DNA of 38,885 bases from Elusimicrobiaceae bacterium (GCA_017961585.1 JAGCWX010000002.1:1-38885), one strand, 5' to 3'; counted from the first letter of the stretch, positions 1 to 8,573 are shown. Numbers and translations: made by a program. Notes: generated by a model not told the origin, from the letters alone.

Positions 1-83
1 AGGTCGCTGTCGGGGATCTCCCTTCTGCCTATTCCCAGCATTAACACCCGCCCAAGCACTTACTTACGAGACGGATGTGGGAG

Positions 84-314
84 ATTCCCCACAAAAACCT
101 TGGGGAATGACACTCTATCACAAACAGCGACAACCAGCGTGGAAGACCCTGAATCAAGTTCAGGGTGACCGTTGATTTAAGAGGTCATCCCCAAAGGTCG
201 TAATTGGGGATCCCCACCGCTTTCTCTTTTCGTCATGCTGAGGAGTTTCTGCTCAGCATCTCATCCGCTTTCAGCAACGCAAGGCAGAGATCCTGAACTA
301 AAACCTTTCAGGAT
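84..314. repeat. Cluster of five REP-like palindromes in the gene-free left end
   Basis: No credible gene lies in 1-433. The stretch holds five short inverted repeats with 7-9 bp arms and small loops: 84-108 (ATTCCCCA/TGGGGAAT), 148-165 (CCCTGAA/TTCAGGG), 187-211 (ATCCCCA/TGGGGAT), 235-259 (ATGCTGAG/CTCAGCAT) and 290-314 (ATCCTGAA/TTCAGGAT). Several are adjoined by ATGAC or GTGAC on one side. The general form (a hairpin with GGATGAC or GTCATCC at its edge) resembles dispersed REP-like palindromes known from several phyla. Calling them REP-like is inference from form. Confidence 0.6.
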
Positions 315-380
315 GACTCTTTTTTTCAAACCTCGGCAATCCCCACCACCTCTCGTCAATTTTTCCCTAGATCCAAACAA

Positions 381-411
381 AAACCCCCGGCAATAAGCCG
401 GGGGATTTTTT
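381..411. terminator. Rho-independent terminator of the rlmN-queC operon
   Basis: An 8 bp stem, CCCCCGGC (384-391) with GCCGGGGG (397-404), is flanked by A-rich sequence on the left and T-rich on the right. It can act in both directions. It lies just downstream of the last minus-strand gene of the rlmN operon. Confidence 0.85.
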
Positions 412-433
412 ACGGTAAAACGTAGCAAAGGAC

Positions 434-871
434 TTATTTTTTCACGCGGCGCATTTGCGCTTTCCAGGCCTTTTTAGCCGCCTGTTGTTTCTTTTTGGCT
501 TCACCGGAAAGTAAATCTTCCACTCGGCGGGCTTTTACTTCGGCCAGGTTGGCCTCGTCGGCCTGGATTTTGGCTTCCCAATGATCCAAATTGGCACGCT
601 CTTGCTCAATACGGTTTTTCATATAGGCAATTTGGGCGTCCACTTGTTGGTCCACAATTTGAGCCAGTTGCGCTTTGATAGCCGGTTTTTCGGCCTCAGG
701 TGCTTTTTTGTATTTTTTGATCAGCTGTTTGACCAATTTGCGCCGGGCTTTAAAGGAAGCTCTATTTTGCGTTTGCTGGGCCTGCGTGTTAGCGGTGGCT
801 ACGTTGTCTTGAGCCGCCAAGCAGGGGCCTGCCAAACCCATCAGTAGCACAAGAATTAAAATTTTCTTCAT
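434..871 (-). CDS. Secreted, highly charged coiled-coil protein of unknown function
   Basis: The 145-residue product starts with a typical Sec signal peptide (MKKILILVLLMGLAGPCLA, cleavage after Ala). The mature part is very rich in Lys, Ala, Gln and Glu and predicts as long helices, probably a coiled coil (for example around QIVDQQVDAQIAYMKNRIEQ), ending in a basic tail. I recognise no family. The ATG at 871 is chosen over a TTG two codons upstream, because AGGAGG lies six bases before it and gives a standard signal peptide. It is the last gene of a minus-strand run after queC, 10 bases downstream of that gene's stop, and is followed by a strong terminator. A periplasmic or envelope-associated role is inferred from the signal peptide only. 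Confidence 0.75.
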   Translation of the reverse strand: MKKILILVLLMGLAGPCLAAQDNVATANTQAQQTQNRASFKARRKLVKQLIKKYKKAPEAEKPAIKAQLAQIVDQQVDAQIAYMKNRIEQERANLDHWEAKIQADEANLAEVKARRVEDLLSGEAKKKQQAAKKAWKAQMRRVKK

Positions 872-881
872 AAACAACCTC

Positions 882-1610
882 CTAATTTAAAGATGTATCT
901 TTAACGCCGGCCTCTTGAAACCCTTTGGCCCGTAATTTGCAGGAATCACACTGACCGCAAGGTTTATCCCCCCCGGCATAGCAGCTCCAAGTAAGTTCAA
1001 AAGGCACGTGCAAACTGTCCGCCAGGCGGACAATATCGGCCTTATTTAGGTGCATAAGCGGGGCTAGCACCTCAATCCCTTCGGTAACCCCTTTTTGGGT
1101 CCCTCGGTTTAGGGCGCAAGCAACTGCCTGATAAAACGCAGGAGTACAATCCGGATAGCCCGAAAAATCCACCGCATTCGGGCCCGCGATAATCGTATCC
1201 GCCCCAATGCTGTCTAGCAGCGACCCGGCCAACGCCAAAAACAATAAATTCCGCCCGGGGACGTAGGTAGAAGGAATGGCATGTTGTTCAATTTCTTCCA
1301 CCGGGTGCACCGGCAACGGTTGCGCCGGATCCACCAACGAGCTGGATACCAACCACGGTAGTTTGATATCCAAAAAGTGCGTTTTTACGTTTAATTTTTC
1401 TGCAATTTTTTGAGCTGATTTTATTTCGCGCGCGTGCTTTTGGCCGTAGGTAACTGTTAACGTTTCACACGTGTACCCGTTGGCCAGCGCCCAATACAAA
1501 CACGTGGTGGAATCCAACCCGCCCGAAAACAAAACAATGGCCTTTTTATGAGCTTTGGGCTTGTTTTGCACGGCAAAAGGCGCGGCTACTTCAATCTTGG
1601 GTGCGCTCAT
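882..1610 (-). CDS. queC: 7-cyano-7-deazaguanine synthase QueC
   Basis: QueC makes preQ0 from 7-carboxy-7-deazaguanine, ammonia and ATP, in the queuosine tRNA-modification pathway. The 242-residue product has the PP-loop ATP-binding motif SGGLDS at residues 29-34, the conserved TYGQKH segment, and a C-terminal four-cysteine zinc site in WSCYAGGDKPCGQCDSCKLR. Length is normal for the family apart from about 20 extra N-terminal residues before the core. Its start overlaps the end of the upstream lipoprotein gene by 20 bases, so translation is probably coupled. No other queuosine gene is in the window. Sharing an operon with rlmN places two RNA-modification enzymes together. Confidence 0.95.
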   Translation of the reverse strand: MSAPKIEVAAPFAVQNKPKAHKKAIVLFSGGLDSTTCLYWALANGYTCETLTVTYGQKHAREIKSAQKIAEKLNVKTHFLDIKLPWLVSSSLVDPAQPLPVHPVEEIEQHAIPSTYVPGRNLLFLALAGSLLDSIGADTIIAGPNAVDFSGYPDCTPAFYQAVACALNRGTQKGVTEGIEVLAPLMHLNKADIVRLADSLHVPFELTWSCYAGGDKPCGQCDSCKLRAKGFQEAGVKDTSLN

Positions 1611-2025
1611 TTAAAATACCCATTACTTCAAAATCTTCCATGGCTTTGATGTCTTGTTCATTGACCGTATCCATGTACTTGATAGCATAAATAATCAGGG
1701 TAACGCGCGGATCTTGCGCACCGTCGCTTGCGCTGTTATATTGACCCAGCAAAATAGCATCAGCTCCCTTGGAAGCGGCCACTTTCTTGCCACGTTCTAC
1801 CCCCATTTTAAGCACTTGCGGGTCCGGCTTGAGGTTTTTGATACGCAAAAGGCCAATATTCCCATAAGGTTGGGTGATTTCCCGGGCGCTGGCTAGTACT
1901 TCTACATCTTGCGGTTTAGTAGGCGAAAATTCCGGCCCGATGGCAATCCAATCCTGGGTGCTGGTATCTAACGTAGCACATCCTACCAATGTGCACAACG
2001 CAAACAAAAGTCCTAATTTTTTCAT
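1591..2025 (-). CDS. Small lipoprotein of unknown function
   Basis: The 144-residue product begins MKKLGLLFALCTLVGC, a clear lipoprotein signal peptide whose lipobox LVGC puts the lipidated cysteine at residue 16. The mature domain (EVLASAREITQPYGNIGLLRI, later GADAILLGQYNS and VTLIIYAIKY) looks like the small alpha/beta lipoprotein folds of the DUF4156/RcsF type, but that is only a resemblance. The ATG at 2025 is preferred over an upstream ATG in frame because AGGAGG sits four bases before it and it yields the signal peptide. It lies 8 bases after rlmN and overlaps queC by 20 bases, so it belongs to the same operon. It would be lipidated by Lgt, which is encoded nearby. Confidence 0.75.
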   Translation of the reverse strand: MKKLGLLFALCTLVGCATLDTSTQDWIAIGPEFSPTKPQDVEVLASAREITQPYGNIGLLRIKNLKPDPQVLKMGVERGKKVAASKGADAILLGQYNSASDGAQDPRVTLIIYAIKYMDTVNEQDIKAMEDFEVMGILNERTQD

Positions 2026-2033
2026 AATTCCTC

Positions 2034-3056
2034 CTATCGTTTTTGAGCGGCCAATTGCCCGCACGCAGCCAAAATATCGTTGCCCATACTTTTGCGAATG
2101 GTTACACCTATCCCCATGGCTTTTAGCCCGGCGGCAAAATCTTTGACCAACCGTTCATCGGTTTTTTCGCCCCGGCCCAAATTGCAAGCAATTAAATTTA
2201 CATGCAACAAATAATTATCTTTGATACTATAAATCCAATCCGCCAATTTGCGGATATGTTCCGGGCGGCTGTTGACATTTTCCAATACGGAATATTCCAA
2301 AAATACTTGCCGCCCCGTCATAGCGATATATTCTTCCAACGCTTTTCTAAGGTCTTCCAAATCAAATTTGCGGTTCACGGGCATCATTTTGGACCGCTCG
2401 CTATTGTCGGCATTGTGCAGGGAAACAGCCAAATTGGCTTGCGGTAAATCCACCGCCAGTTTATGCAATTTGTCCGCAATCCCCGACGTAGAAATAGAAA
2501 TATGCCGCGCCCCAATATTCAGGTGATTTTCGCTGGATAGTTCGCGCGCGGCCTTAATCACGTTTAGGTAATTAAGCAACGGCTCGCCCATACCCATAAA
2601 CACCACGCTGGCAATACGATCGCCCAGCTTTTCTTGGTGCAAATATTGGAACCAAAAAAGTACTTGGTCGGTAATTTCTTCGGTAGTTAAATCGCGCTTA
2701 AAGCCCATTTTCCCCGTGGAACAAAACGAACAATGCAGCGCACAGCCCACTTGGCTGGATACGCACACGCTCCAGCTTTCTTGCGGCTTTAACAATACGG
2801 TTTCAATTTGAAGCCCATCGTGCAGGGTAAGCAGGGCCTTGGCTACTTTGTCTTTCTTAGACACCACCACCTTGGCTACCTGAAAGCTTAAAATCGGGCA
2901 ATCTTTGGTTAGCTGTGCGCGCAAATCGGCCGGCAGGTTGGTGGCCTGCTCCCAAGAGGAAATCCCTTTCTTAAACAGGGCTTCTTGCACCTGTTTAATG
3001 CGGAAATTGGGCAAGCCGGCCTGCTTAATGTAGGTTTTGACGGTTTCAAAATTCAT
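2034..3056 (-). CDS. rlmN: Dual-specificity 23S rRNA/tRNA adenine C2-methyltransferase RlmN
   Basis: This radical SAM enzyme methylates C2 of A2503 in 23S rRNA and A37 in some tRNAs. The 340-residue product has the radical SAM cluster motif CALHCSFC (Cys105, 109, 112), followed by STGKMGF. It also has the GMGEPL motif, the SISTSGI segment, VSLHNAD, and a conserved C-terminal cysteine (about residue 332, in ILAACGQL) that forms the methyl-carrying thioether partner. Length is normal. There is no Shine-Dalgarno before the ATG. Instead two overlapping TATAAT boxes lie 6-11 bases upstream, so the transcript is probably leaderless. It is the first gene of the operon running to position 434. Confidence 0.97.
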   Translation of the reverse strand: MNFETVKTYIKQAGLPNFRIKQVQEALFKKGISSWEQATNLPADLRAQLTKDCPILSFQVAKVVVSKKDKVAKALLTLHDGLQIETVLLKPQESWSVCVSSQVGCALHCSFCSTGKMGFKRDLTTEEITDQVLFWFQYLHQEKLGDRIASVVFMGMGEPLLNYLNVIKAARELSSENHLNIGARHISISTSGIADKLHKLAVDLPQANLAVSLHNADNSERSKMMPVNRKFDLEDLRKALEEYIAMTGRQVFLEYSVLENVNSRPEHIRKLADWIYSIKDNYLLHVNLIACNLGRGEKTDERLVKDFAAGLKAMGIGVTIRKSMGNDILAACGQLAAQKR

Positions 3057-3062
3057 ATACTT

Positions 3063-3073
3063 ATTATATTATA
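3063..3073 (-). promoter_or_regulatory. Promoter -10 elements of rlmN, leaderless start
   Basis: On the minus strand two TATAAT hexamers overlap by one base (3063-3068 and 3068-3073). The first ends six bases from the ATG at 3056. No ribosome binding site precedes the ATG and no strong -35 box is visible. Confidence 0.6.
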
Positions 3074-3131
3074 TTTGGCAAGGCAGCGGACGTGTACGCA
3101 AGCCCTGATTCCAAAACTTGCTTTTTTTTAG

Positions 3132-3137
3132 TATAAT
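3132..3137 (+). promoter_or_regulatory. Promoter -10 of the phosphohexomutase-eno operon, leaderless start
   Basis: TATAAT lies nine bases before the ATG at 3147, and the sequence between carries no Shine-Dalgarno. Transcription would start at or within a few bases of the ATG. The best -35 with a 17 base spacer is TTCCAA, which is weak. Confidence 0.6.
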
Positions 3138-3146
3138 ATCCGCACA

Positions 3147-4634
3147 ATGAATGAAACGATCAAATTTAGCACGGCCGGTTTCCGCGCCGTAACTGCAGAT
3201 GGGCTTACCGCTTTAAACGTACAGCGTTTGGCGTACGGGATTTCCGAACATATTTTGGAACATCCCTTCTATGGTTTTGAAGGAGAAGGATACAAAAAGC
3301 ATTGCCAAGCGCAAGGCAAAAAAATGAAAAAGCCCTTGGTTATTGTGGGCTTTGATACCCGTTTTCTATCCAAACAACTGGCTTATGTAGCCGCGAATGC
3401 CTTTGTACAAAACGGAATTTCCGTAAAAATAGCCGAGCTGCCCCTGCCCACCCCAGTGGCGGAATGGACCGTGGTCAACGAATGTGCCGTAGGCGGCCTG
3501 GTAATTACCGGTAGCGAAGGGGAATATTTTGTAAACGGCGTCAAATGGATTGCCTACTACGGCGGGATTGCCAACAATGAAATTATGTCCGACATTGCCC
3601 AGCGCATCCCTTCCCCCAATGCCCAAATTTTAAAGGCATCTTCTACCGAATTTGGCGAACTTAACTCCGCCGTGGTAGTTAGTAAAGATTTCCGCAAAGC
3701 GTATCTTGCGCGTATGGCCAGTTTGATTAACACCCGCGCGCTTAAAACCGCCAAGCTTAAAATAGCGGTGGACCCGCTGTTTGGTTCGGCCAAAAATTAT
3801 TTCCGCGCATTCTTGGAAAAATACGGCGTAACCGTGGAAGGGATTCACGAAGAAGATGACGTGCTTTTTGGTGGGAAAACCCCCAACGCCGGGCCGGTTA
3901 GCTTGCAAGAATTATCTAAGCTAGTAACCAGCAAAAAAATGCACCTGGGCATTGCCTGCAACCCCGATTGCGACAAATTCGGCATCATTGATGCCGACGG
4001 GAAATGGGTATCTTCTAACGAAATTGCCCCCATGCTTTTGGACCACTTAGTCCGCAACAAAAAACAAAAAGGCCGCGTCTGCCGCAGCGTCATTACCTCC
4101 AACTTGGTAGACCAAGTGGCCAAGGCCCACGGGCTTATGCTGCGCGACACGCCGGTAGGGTTCAAATACATTACCGAACTGATGACCAGCGGTCAATACG
4201 TTATGGGGATGGAAGAATCCGGCGGGATTGCTATTTCCCACCATATCCCCGATAAAGACGGCTTGCTAGCGTGTTTGCTGGTTATTGATATGCTGGCTAC
4301 CGAAAAGAAAAACCTCAAACAGCTTAAAAAAGAATTTTATAAAAAATACAATCAGCTTTTTGATCAAAAAGTCAGCATTCCCAAAACCGAAACGGAAATC
4401 AACCGCATTATGGAACGTTTGGACATTAAGCCCCCGCTGAGCATTCATAAAATGTCCGTATGGCGCATTGATTCCACCGATGGTTTTAAATTTATTTTAA
4501 AGGGTGGCAGTTGGCTGGCAATACGCCCTTCCAGCACCGAACATCTCATCCGCTTATATGCCGAAGCTGCCGACGAGAAACTGCCTGCTTTGTTGATTAA
4601 AGAGGGTAAAAAAATTATAGACAGCATCCTCTAA
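3147..4634 (+). CDS. Phosphohexomutase (phosphoglucomutase/phosphomannomutase family)
   Basis: This 495-residue alpha-D-phosphohexomutase interconverts hexose 1- and 6-phosphates. The four-domain family layout is visible: a catalytic loop at 121-133, a metal loop in NPDCDKFG, the sugar-specificity motif EESGG, and the C-terminal phosphate-binding motif RPSSTEHLIRLY. The catalytic serine (Ser123) is kept, but the usual TASHNP loop reads TGSEGEY, and the usual metal loop DPDADR reads NPDCDK. The enzyme is therefore divergent and its substrate cannot be assigned. There is an insertion of about 20 residues near the N-terminus (GFEGEGYKKH). It heads the operon with enolase 30 bases downstream, suggesting a sugar-phosphate role. 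The start is leaderless. Confidence 0.85.
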   Translation: MNETIKFSTAGFRAVTADGLTALNVQRLAYGISEHILEHPFYGFEGEGYKKHCQAQGKKMKKPLVIVGFDTRFLSKQLAYVAANAFVQNGISVKIAELPLPTPVAEWTVVNECAVGGLVITGSEGEYFVNGVKWIAYYGGIANNEIMSDIAQRIPSPNAQILKASSTEFGELNSAVVVSKDFRKAYLARMASLINTRALKTAKLKIAVDPLFGSAKNYFRAFLEKYGVTVEGIHEEDDVLFGGKTPNAGPVSLQELSKLVTSKKMHLGIACNPDCDKFGIIDADGKWVSSNEIAPMLLDHLVRNKKQKGRVCRSVITSNLVDQVAKAHGLMLRDTPVGFKYITELMTSGQYVMGMEESGGIAISHHIPDKDGLLACLLVIDMLATEKKNLKQLKKEFYKKYNQLFDQKVSIPKTETEINRIMERLDIKPPLSIHKMSVWRIDSTDGFKFILKGGSWLAIRPSSTEHLIRLYAEAADEKLPALLIKEGKKIIDSIL

Positions 4635-4663
4635 TTGCAAGCAAAGTAGAAACGAGGGCACTT

Positions 4664-5935
4664 ATGGCACATATTACAAAAATTACCGCACGGGAAATTT
4701 TGGATTCACGTGGCTATCCCACTGTGTCGGCCGAAGTTTTCCTTTCGGACGGTTCCCGCGGTACCGCCGCCGTGCCCAGCGGTGCTTCTACCGGCTCGCA
4801 CGAAGCGTTGGAACTGCGCGATGGCGGCTCTCGCTACAATGGCAAAGGAGTCCTAAAAGCCGTAGCCAATATAGAAAGTTTAAACCCGCTTTTAATGGGT
4901 ATGGACGCCGGAAACGTGCGCGCTATTGACCAAAAGATGTTGGCGGCCGATGGGACGGAAAACAAATCTCACCTAGGGGCTAATGCCACGTTGGCTGTTT
5001 CCATGGCGGTTTTGCGGGCCGGAAGTATCAGTGCCAAAATTCCGCTGTATCAACATTTGCGCCACGTGTATGCCCTGCCGGATTCCACTTATATTTTACC
5101 CACCCCCATGCTCAATATCATTAACGGCGGCAAACATGCCGATTCGGGGCTGGACATTCAAGAATTTATGATTGTTCCCGCGCAAAAACCTTCTTTTAAA
5201 GAAGCCCTGCGCGCCGCCAGCGAAACGTATCACTCCCTGCGCAATTTATTAAAGGAACAAGGCCAAGTCATTGCCGTGGGGGACGAGGGAGGGTTTGCCC
5301 CCAAAATTGCCAAACACGAGGACGTACTAAAAACCATTTTGCAAGCCGCCCAGCACGCCGGGCACGATGACATGTCCCTGGCGATGGACTGCGCTGCCAG
5401 CGAATTTTATAAAGATGGGAAATATCACTTTGAAGGGAAAAATTTAACCTCTCAAGAAATTTCTAGCATCTATGCCCAGTGGTGTGCCAAATACCCGCTA
5501 CTTAGTATTGAGGACCCCCTGCACGAAGATGACTGGGCCGGCTGGGAACATATCACACAAACCCTGGGAGCCAAAATCCGCTTGGTAGGGGACGATTTAT
5601 TTGTAACCAACCCCAAACGCTTGCAGCTGGGGATTGAACGCCACGCCGCCAACGCTATTTTGATTAAAGTAAACCAAATCGGCACGGTAAGCGAAACTAT
5701 AGACGTCATGAATTTGGCCAAACAACACGGATACACGTGCATTGTTTCGCACCGCTCCGGCGAAACGGAAGATACTTTCATTGCGGACTTAGCCGTGGCC
5801 ACCAACGCCGGGGCTATTAAAACCGGGGCACCGGCCCGCGCCGAACGTACCGCCAAATACAACCGTTTATTACAAATTGAAGCTGAATTAGGAGCAAAGG
5901 CCCTCTACGCGCAAGACCGTGCCTTTAAGCAATAG
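4664..5935 (+). CDS. eno: Enolase
   Basis: Enolase converts 2-phosphoglycerate to phosphoenolpyruvate in glycolysis. The 423-residue product has the N-terminal AREILDSRGYPTV segment, the flexible loop PSGASTGSHEA, the metal and substrate residues in GDEGGFAP, SIEDPLHEDDW and LVGDDLF, the catalytic lysine in ILIKVNQIGT, and the signature SHRSGETEDTFIADLAV. Length is normal. GAGGG just before the ATG is a plausible ribosome binding site. The gene is second in the plus-strand operon; ftsB follows two bases after its stop. Confidence 0.98.
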   Translation: MAHITKITAREILDSRGYPTVSAEVFLSDGSRGTAAVPSGASTGSHEALELRDGGSRYNGKGVLKAVANIESLNPLLMGMDAGNVRAIDQKMLAADGTENKSHLGANATLAVSMAVLRAGSISAKIPLYQHLRHVYALPDSTYILPTPMLNIINGGKHADSGLDIQEFMIVPAQKPSFKEALRAASETYHSLRNLLKEQGQVIAVGDEGGFAPKIAKHEDVLKTILQAAQHAGHDDMSLAMDCAASEFYKDGKYHFEGKNLTSQEISSIYAQWCAKYPLLSIEDPLHEDDWAGWEHITQTLGAKIRLVGDDLFVTNPKRLQLGIERHAANAILIKVNQIGTVSETIDVMNLAKQHGYTCIVSHRSGETEDTFIADLAVATNAGAIKTGAPARAERTAKYNRLLQIEAELGAKALYAQDRAFKQ

Positions 5936-5937
5936 AT

Positions 5938-6234
5938 ATGTTTAAAAGATTATCCGCCAAACAAAAAGTACTTTTTACATTCATCGCCGTAGTGGCGTTA
6001 GTGGGGCTTTTGCTGGGCGGAAGTATTTTTAATTTAGTACATAATAAGTTGGAATTGCGCCGCCTAAACAAACGGCGTGAATATTTGGACACACAATACC
6101 AACAGCTACTGGCTGAAAAAAAATTACTGCAGGATAAAGATTCGGCCTATATGGAATTATTGGCCCGCACGCGTTTTCACATGGTAAAACCCGGCGAAAT
6201 TGAATTTAGGTTTTCAACCGATGATAAACATTGA
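5938..6234 (+). CDS. FtsB/DivIC-like septum formation initiator protein
   Basis: The 98-residue product has a short basic N-terminus, one transmembrane helix (about residues 12-33), then a coiled coil rich in Leu, Glu and Lys (NKLELRRLNKRREYLDTQYQ). It ends in a short domain containing RFHMVKPGEIEFRF, typical of FtsB/DivIC, which bridge FtsL and FtsQ in the divisome. Family members are small and divergent, so the assignment rests on topology, the C-terminal KPGE motif and its place right after enolase, a common genomic position for ftsB. It begins two bases after the eno stop and its 3' end overlaps the next gene by 14 bases. Confidence 0.8.
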   Translation: MFKRLSAKQKVLFTFIAVVALVGLLLGGSIFNLVHNKLELRRLNKRREYLDTQYQQLLAEKKLLQDKDSAYMELLARTRFHMVKPGEIEFRFSTDDKH

Positions 6235-6829
6235 TGTACTCAACTTAGGCCCCATGGATAATTGCACCTACCTGGTAACACAGGGGGCAGACGCGCTGCT
6301 CATTGACCCCGCGTGGGACCCGCAATTTATCATCCACACGCTTGAGCAAAAAAAATTACATCTTTGGGCCGTTCTTTTTACCCACGGTCATTTTGACCAT
6401 GTTAAGTTTTCGCAAACCCTTTTGGAACATTTTGGCGTAAAAGCGTATTTAGAAGAAAGCGATATCCCTTTGGCCGGCCTCCCGCCTGAATTGTTACACA
6501 CATACCGCGGGGATCAACAAGTTAAAATCGGTCCGTTTAACGTGCAAATTTTGGCCACCCCCGGTCACACGGCCGGCGGCGTGTGCATCTTGCTGGAAGA
6601 CGCTTTATTTACGGGGGATACGCTTTTCCCCGGGGCGTGCGGACGGGTGGATTTACCCTCTTCCAATCCGCGCGATATGCTAGCCAGTTTGCGCCGCATT
6701 GCCGCCTTGCCCGAGGATACCCGCATTTTTGCCGGGCATAGCTACGGCGGACGTTGTAGCTCCACCGTGGCGGACGAAAAATTGCACAACCCTTACATGC
6801 GCAACGCGCTACGCTGGGAGGAAAAATAA
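6221..6829 (+). CDS. MBL-fold metallo-hydrolase (glyoxalase II-like)
   Basis: The 202-residue protein has the metallo-beta-lactamase zinc motif THGHFDH and further ligands in ATPGHTAGGV, LFTGDTLF and FAGHSYG. This pattern fits the small hydroxyacylglutathione-hydrolase-like proteins (YcbL/GloB group) that often hydrolyse thioesters; the true substrate is unknown. The ATG at 6221 is chosen over a TTG at 6200 because the protein then begins at MINIDVLNLGPMDNCTYL, the usual family start. It overlaps the 3' end of the ftsB-like gene by 14 bases, and its stop overlaps the lgt start (TAATG). Confidence 0.85.
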   Translation: MINIDVLNLGPMDNCTYLVTQGADALLIDPAWDPQFIIHTLEQKKLHLWAVLFTHGHFDHVKFSQTLLEHFGVKAYLEESDIPLAGLPPELLHTYRGDQQVKIGPFNVQILATPGHTAGGVCILLEDALFTGDTLFPGACGRVDLPSSNPRDMLASLRRIAALPEDTRIFAGHSYGGRCSSTVADEKLHNPYMRNALRWEEK

Positions 6830-7623
6830 TGCATCCTGTTTTACTGCACATTGGTAATTTTGAACTAGCCAGCTACGGGCTGATGACCGCCTTGGGCTAC
6901 GTTGCCGCTACCAGTTATTTACTCCCCCGCTTAAAAACATGCGGAATTAAAGGGCTCACGAAAGATATTTTTTGGAATTTAATTTTTATTATATTTGTGG
7001 GAGCTATCGTCGGTGGGAAACTTCTCTTTATCCTGGTTTCCTGGTCGCAATTAGGCCCCACGTTGGCGGAAAAATTATCTTACATTGTGCATAATTTGCG
7101 CTATGGGTTTGTGTTCTTTGGCGGGATGTTGGTGGCAGTAGGTGCGCTCATAGCATATATCCGCTATAAAAAATTACCGCTTTTAAAAACGTCGGACTTT
7201 TTGATAGTCGGCCTACCTTTAGGGCACGCCTTGGGGCGCATTGGATGTTTTTTGGCGGGATGTTGCTACGGCAAACCCACTACGCTGCCTTGGGGCGTTA
7301 CGTTTACGGATCCGCACGCCTTGGTGGCGCCGGAATTAATCGGCGTGCCGCTTCATCCCACGCAACTCTATGAAGCCATTTTAAACTTTGCGTTATTTTT
7401 ACTGCTGCATTACGCTTCTAAAAAACCGCATAAAGACGGAAAAATTTTAGTAGAGTATGTATGGTGCTACGCCCTGATGCGCTTTGGAATTGAATTTTTA
7501 CGGGGCGATTTTCGCGGTGGGTTTTTACTGGGGATGTCCCCCTCGCAACTAATCTGCCTGGCTATTGCGGGCGTTGCTTTTTACGTGTGGGCCAAGTTTT
7601 TAAGGAACGAACATGCCAACTAA
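6829..7623 (+). CDS. lgt: Prolipoprotein diacylglyceryl transferase Lgt
   Basis: Lgt transfers diacylglycerol from phosphatidylglycerol to the lipobox cysteine of prolipoproteins in the inner membrane. The 264-residue product has multiple transmembrane helices and the conserved segments IGNFELASYGLM, FFGGMLV, the signature LGRIGCFLAGCCYG and HPTQLYEA. Arg in LGRIG is the catalytic-signature arginine. The start overlaps the preceding stop by one base. Its substrates here would include the lipoproteins at 1591-2025 and 27800-28615. Confidence 0.96.
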   Translation: MHPVLLHIGNFELASYGLMTALGYVAATSYLLPRLKTCGIKGLTKDIFWNLIFIIFVGAIVGGKLLFILVSWSQLGPTLAEKLSYIVHNLRYGFVFFGGMLVAVGALIAYIRYKKLPLLKTSDFLIVGLPLGHALGRIGCFLAGCCYGKPTTLPWGVTFTDPHALVAPELIGVPLHPTQLYEAILNFALFLLLHYASKKPHKDGKILVEYVWCYALMRFGIEFLRGDFRGGFLLGMSPSQLICLAIAGVAFYVWAKFLRNEHAN

Positions 7624-8521
7624 ACAAACTTTTGTTTTTGACGGTTACACGCGGCGGCTGGATGTATTTGCGGCCGACGCGCTGCCCGATTTATCGCGCG
7701 CGCTGGTGCAGAAAATGATTAAAGAAGGCCGCATTACCGTCAACGGGAAAACGGTTAAACCCTCTTGGCCCTTAACCCGCGGGGAAGTGGTGGAAATCAC
7801 CTTGCCTCAGGCCCGCGCACAAACCCCGCTTAAAGATTTACTCATTCACGATGCCAAAGATTTTTTTGTAGTGATTAAACCGGCCGGGCTGCTGGTTCAT
7901 CCGCAAAGCCCCATTTGGGAAGAACACCCCGAAACGGTTTTCTCTTCGGACGAAACGCTTGTATCTATCATTTTGGCCCATCCCCCCAAGGGGTTTGATC
8001 CGGCCACGGCGCGCGCCGGGTTGGTACATCGTTTGGACCGCGAAACCAGCGGCGTGATGGTGGTAGCCAAAACGCCGCAGTTTCAAGCCGAAATGGTAGC
8101 GCTGTTTGCCAACCGCCAAGTACACAAAACGTATCACGCTATTGCGTGTGGCGAAGTGCCCAACGATAAAGGCACCATTGACGTACCCATTGGGCGCGTG
8201 GCGGGCGGCAAAATAAAAGCGTCCGAAATTGGGCGCGAAGCGGTAACCGATTATAAAGTATTAGAGCGCAAAAACGGGTTTACCTATATTGAGCTCTATC
8301 CGCGCACCGGCCGCACCAATCAGCTGCGCGTGCACTTAAATTGGCTGGGGTATCCCGTCTTGGGCGATTGGCTTTACAAAGGGGCCACGGCACCGCGTCT
8401 GATGCTCCACGCCCGGCGCATTGAGTTTAAACATCCCCTAACCGGTAAATCTTTAAAATTTGAAGCCCCCGTGCCGGACGACTTTATGGCCGCCTGGCAG
8501 CGGGTTACAAAAAGCAATTAA
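7613..8521 (+). CDS. RluA-family pseudouridine synthase
   Basis: This 302-residue enzyme isomerises uridine to pseudouridine in rRNA or tRNA. It has an N-terminal S4 RNA-binding domain (LSRALVQKMIKEGRITVNGK) and a catalytic domain with the signature GLVHRLDRETSGVMVVAK containing the catalytic aspartate. Downstream are the family motifs KTYHAI, RTGRTNQLRVHL and PVLGDWLY. It is closest in layout to RluD, but the target site cannot be told from the sequence. It overlaps lgt by 11 bases, is the last gene of the operon, and is followed immediately by a terminator. Confidence 0.92.
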   Translation: MPTKQTFVFDGYTRRLDVFAADALPDLSRALVQKMIKEGRITVNGKTVKPSWPLTRGEVVEITLPQARAQTPLKDLLIHDAKDFFVVIKPAGLLVHPQSPIWEEHPETVFSSDETLVSIILAHPPKGFDPATARAGLVHRLDRETSGVMVVAKTPQFQAEMVALFANRQVHKTYHAIACGEVPNDKGTIDVPIGRVAGGKIKASEIGREAVTDYKVLERKNGFTYIELYPRTGRTNQLRVHLNWLGYPVLGDWLYKGATAPRLMLHARRIEFKHPLTGKSLKFEAPVPDDFMAAWQRVTKSN

Positions 8522-8548
8522 AAAGCCCTCTTGTAAAGAGGGCTTTTT
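8521..8548. terminator. Bidirectional terminator between the pseudouridine synthase and pilin genes
   Basis: AAAAGCCCTCTT (8521-8532) pairs with AAGAGGGCTTTT (8536-8547), with A and T tracts on either side. It serves the plus-strand operon and the convergent pilin-like gene. Confidence 0.85.
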
Positions 8549-8573
8549 AAAATCCAAGGAATTAATCCTCAAT

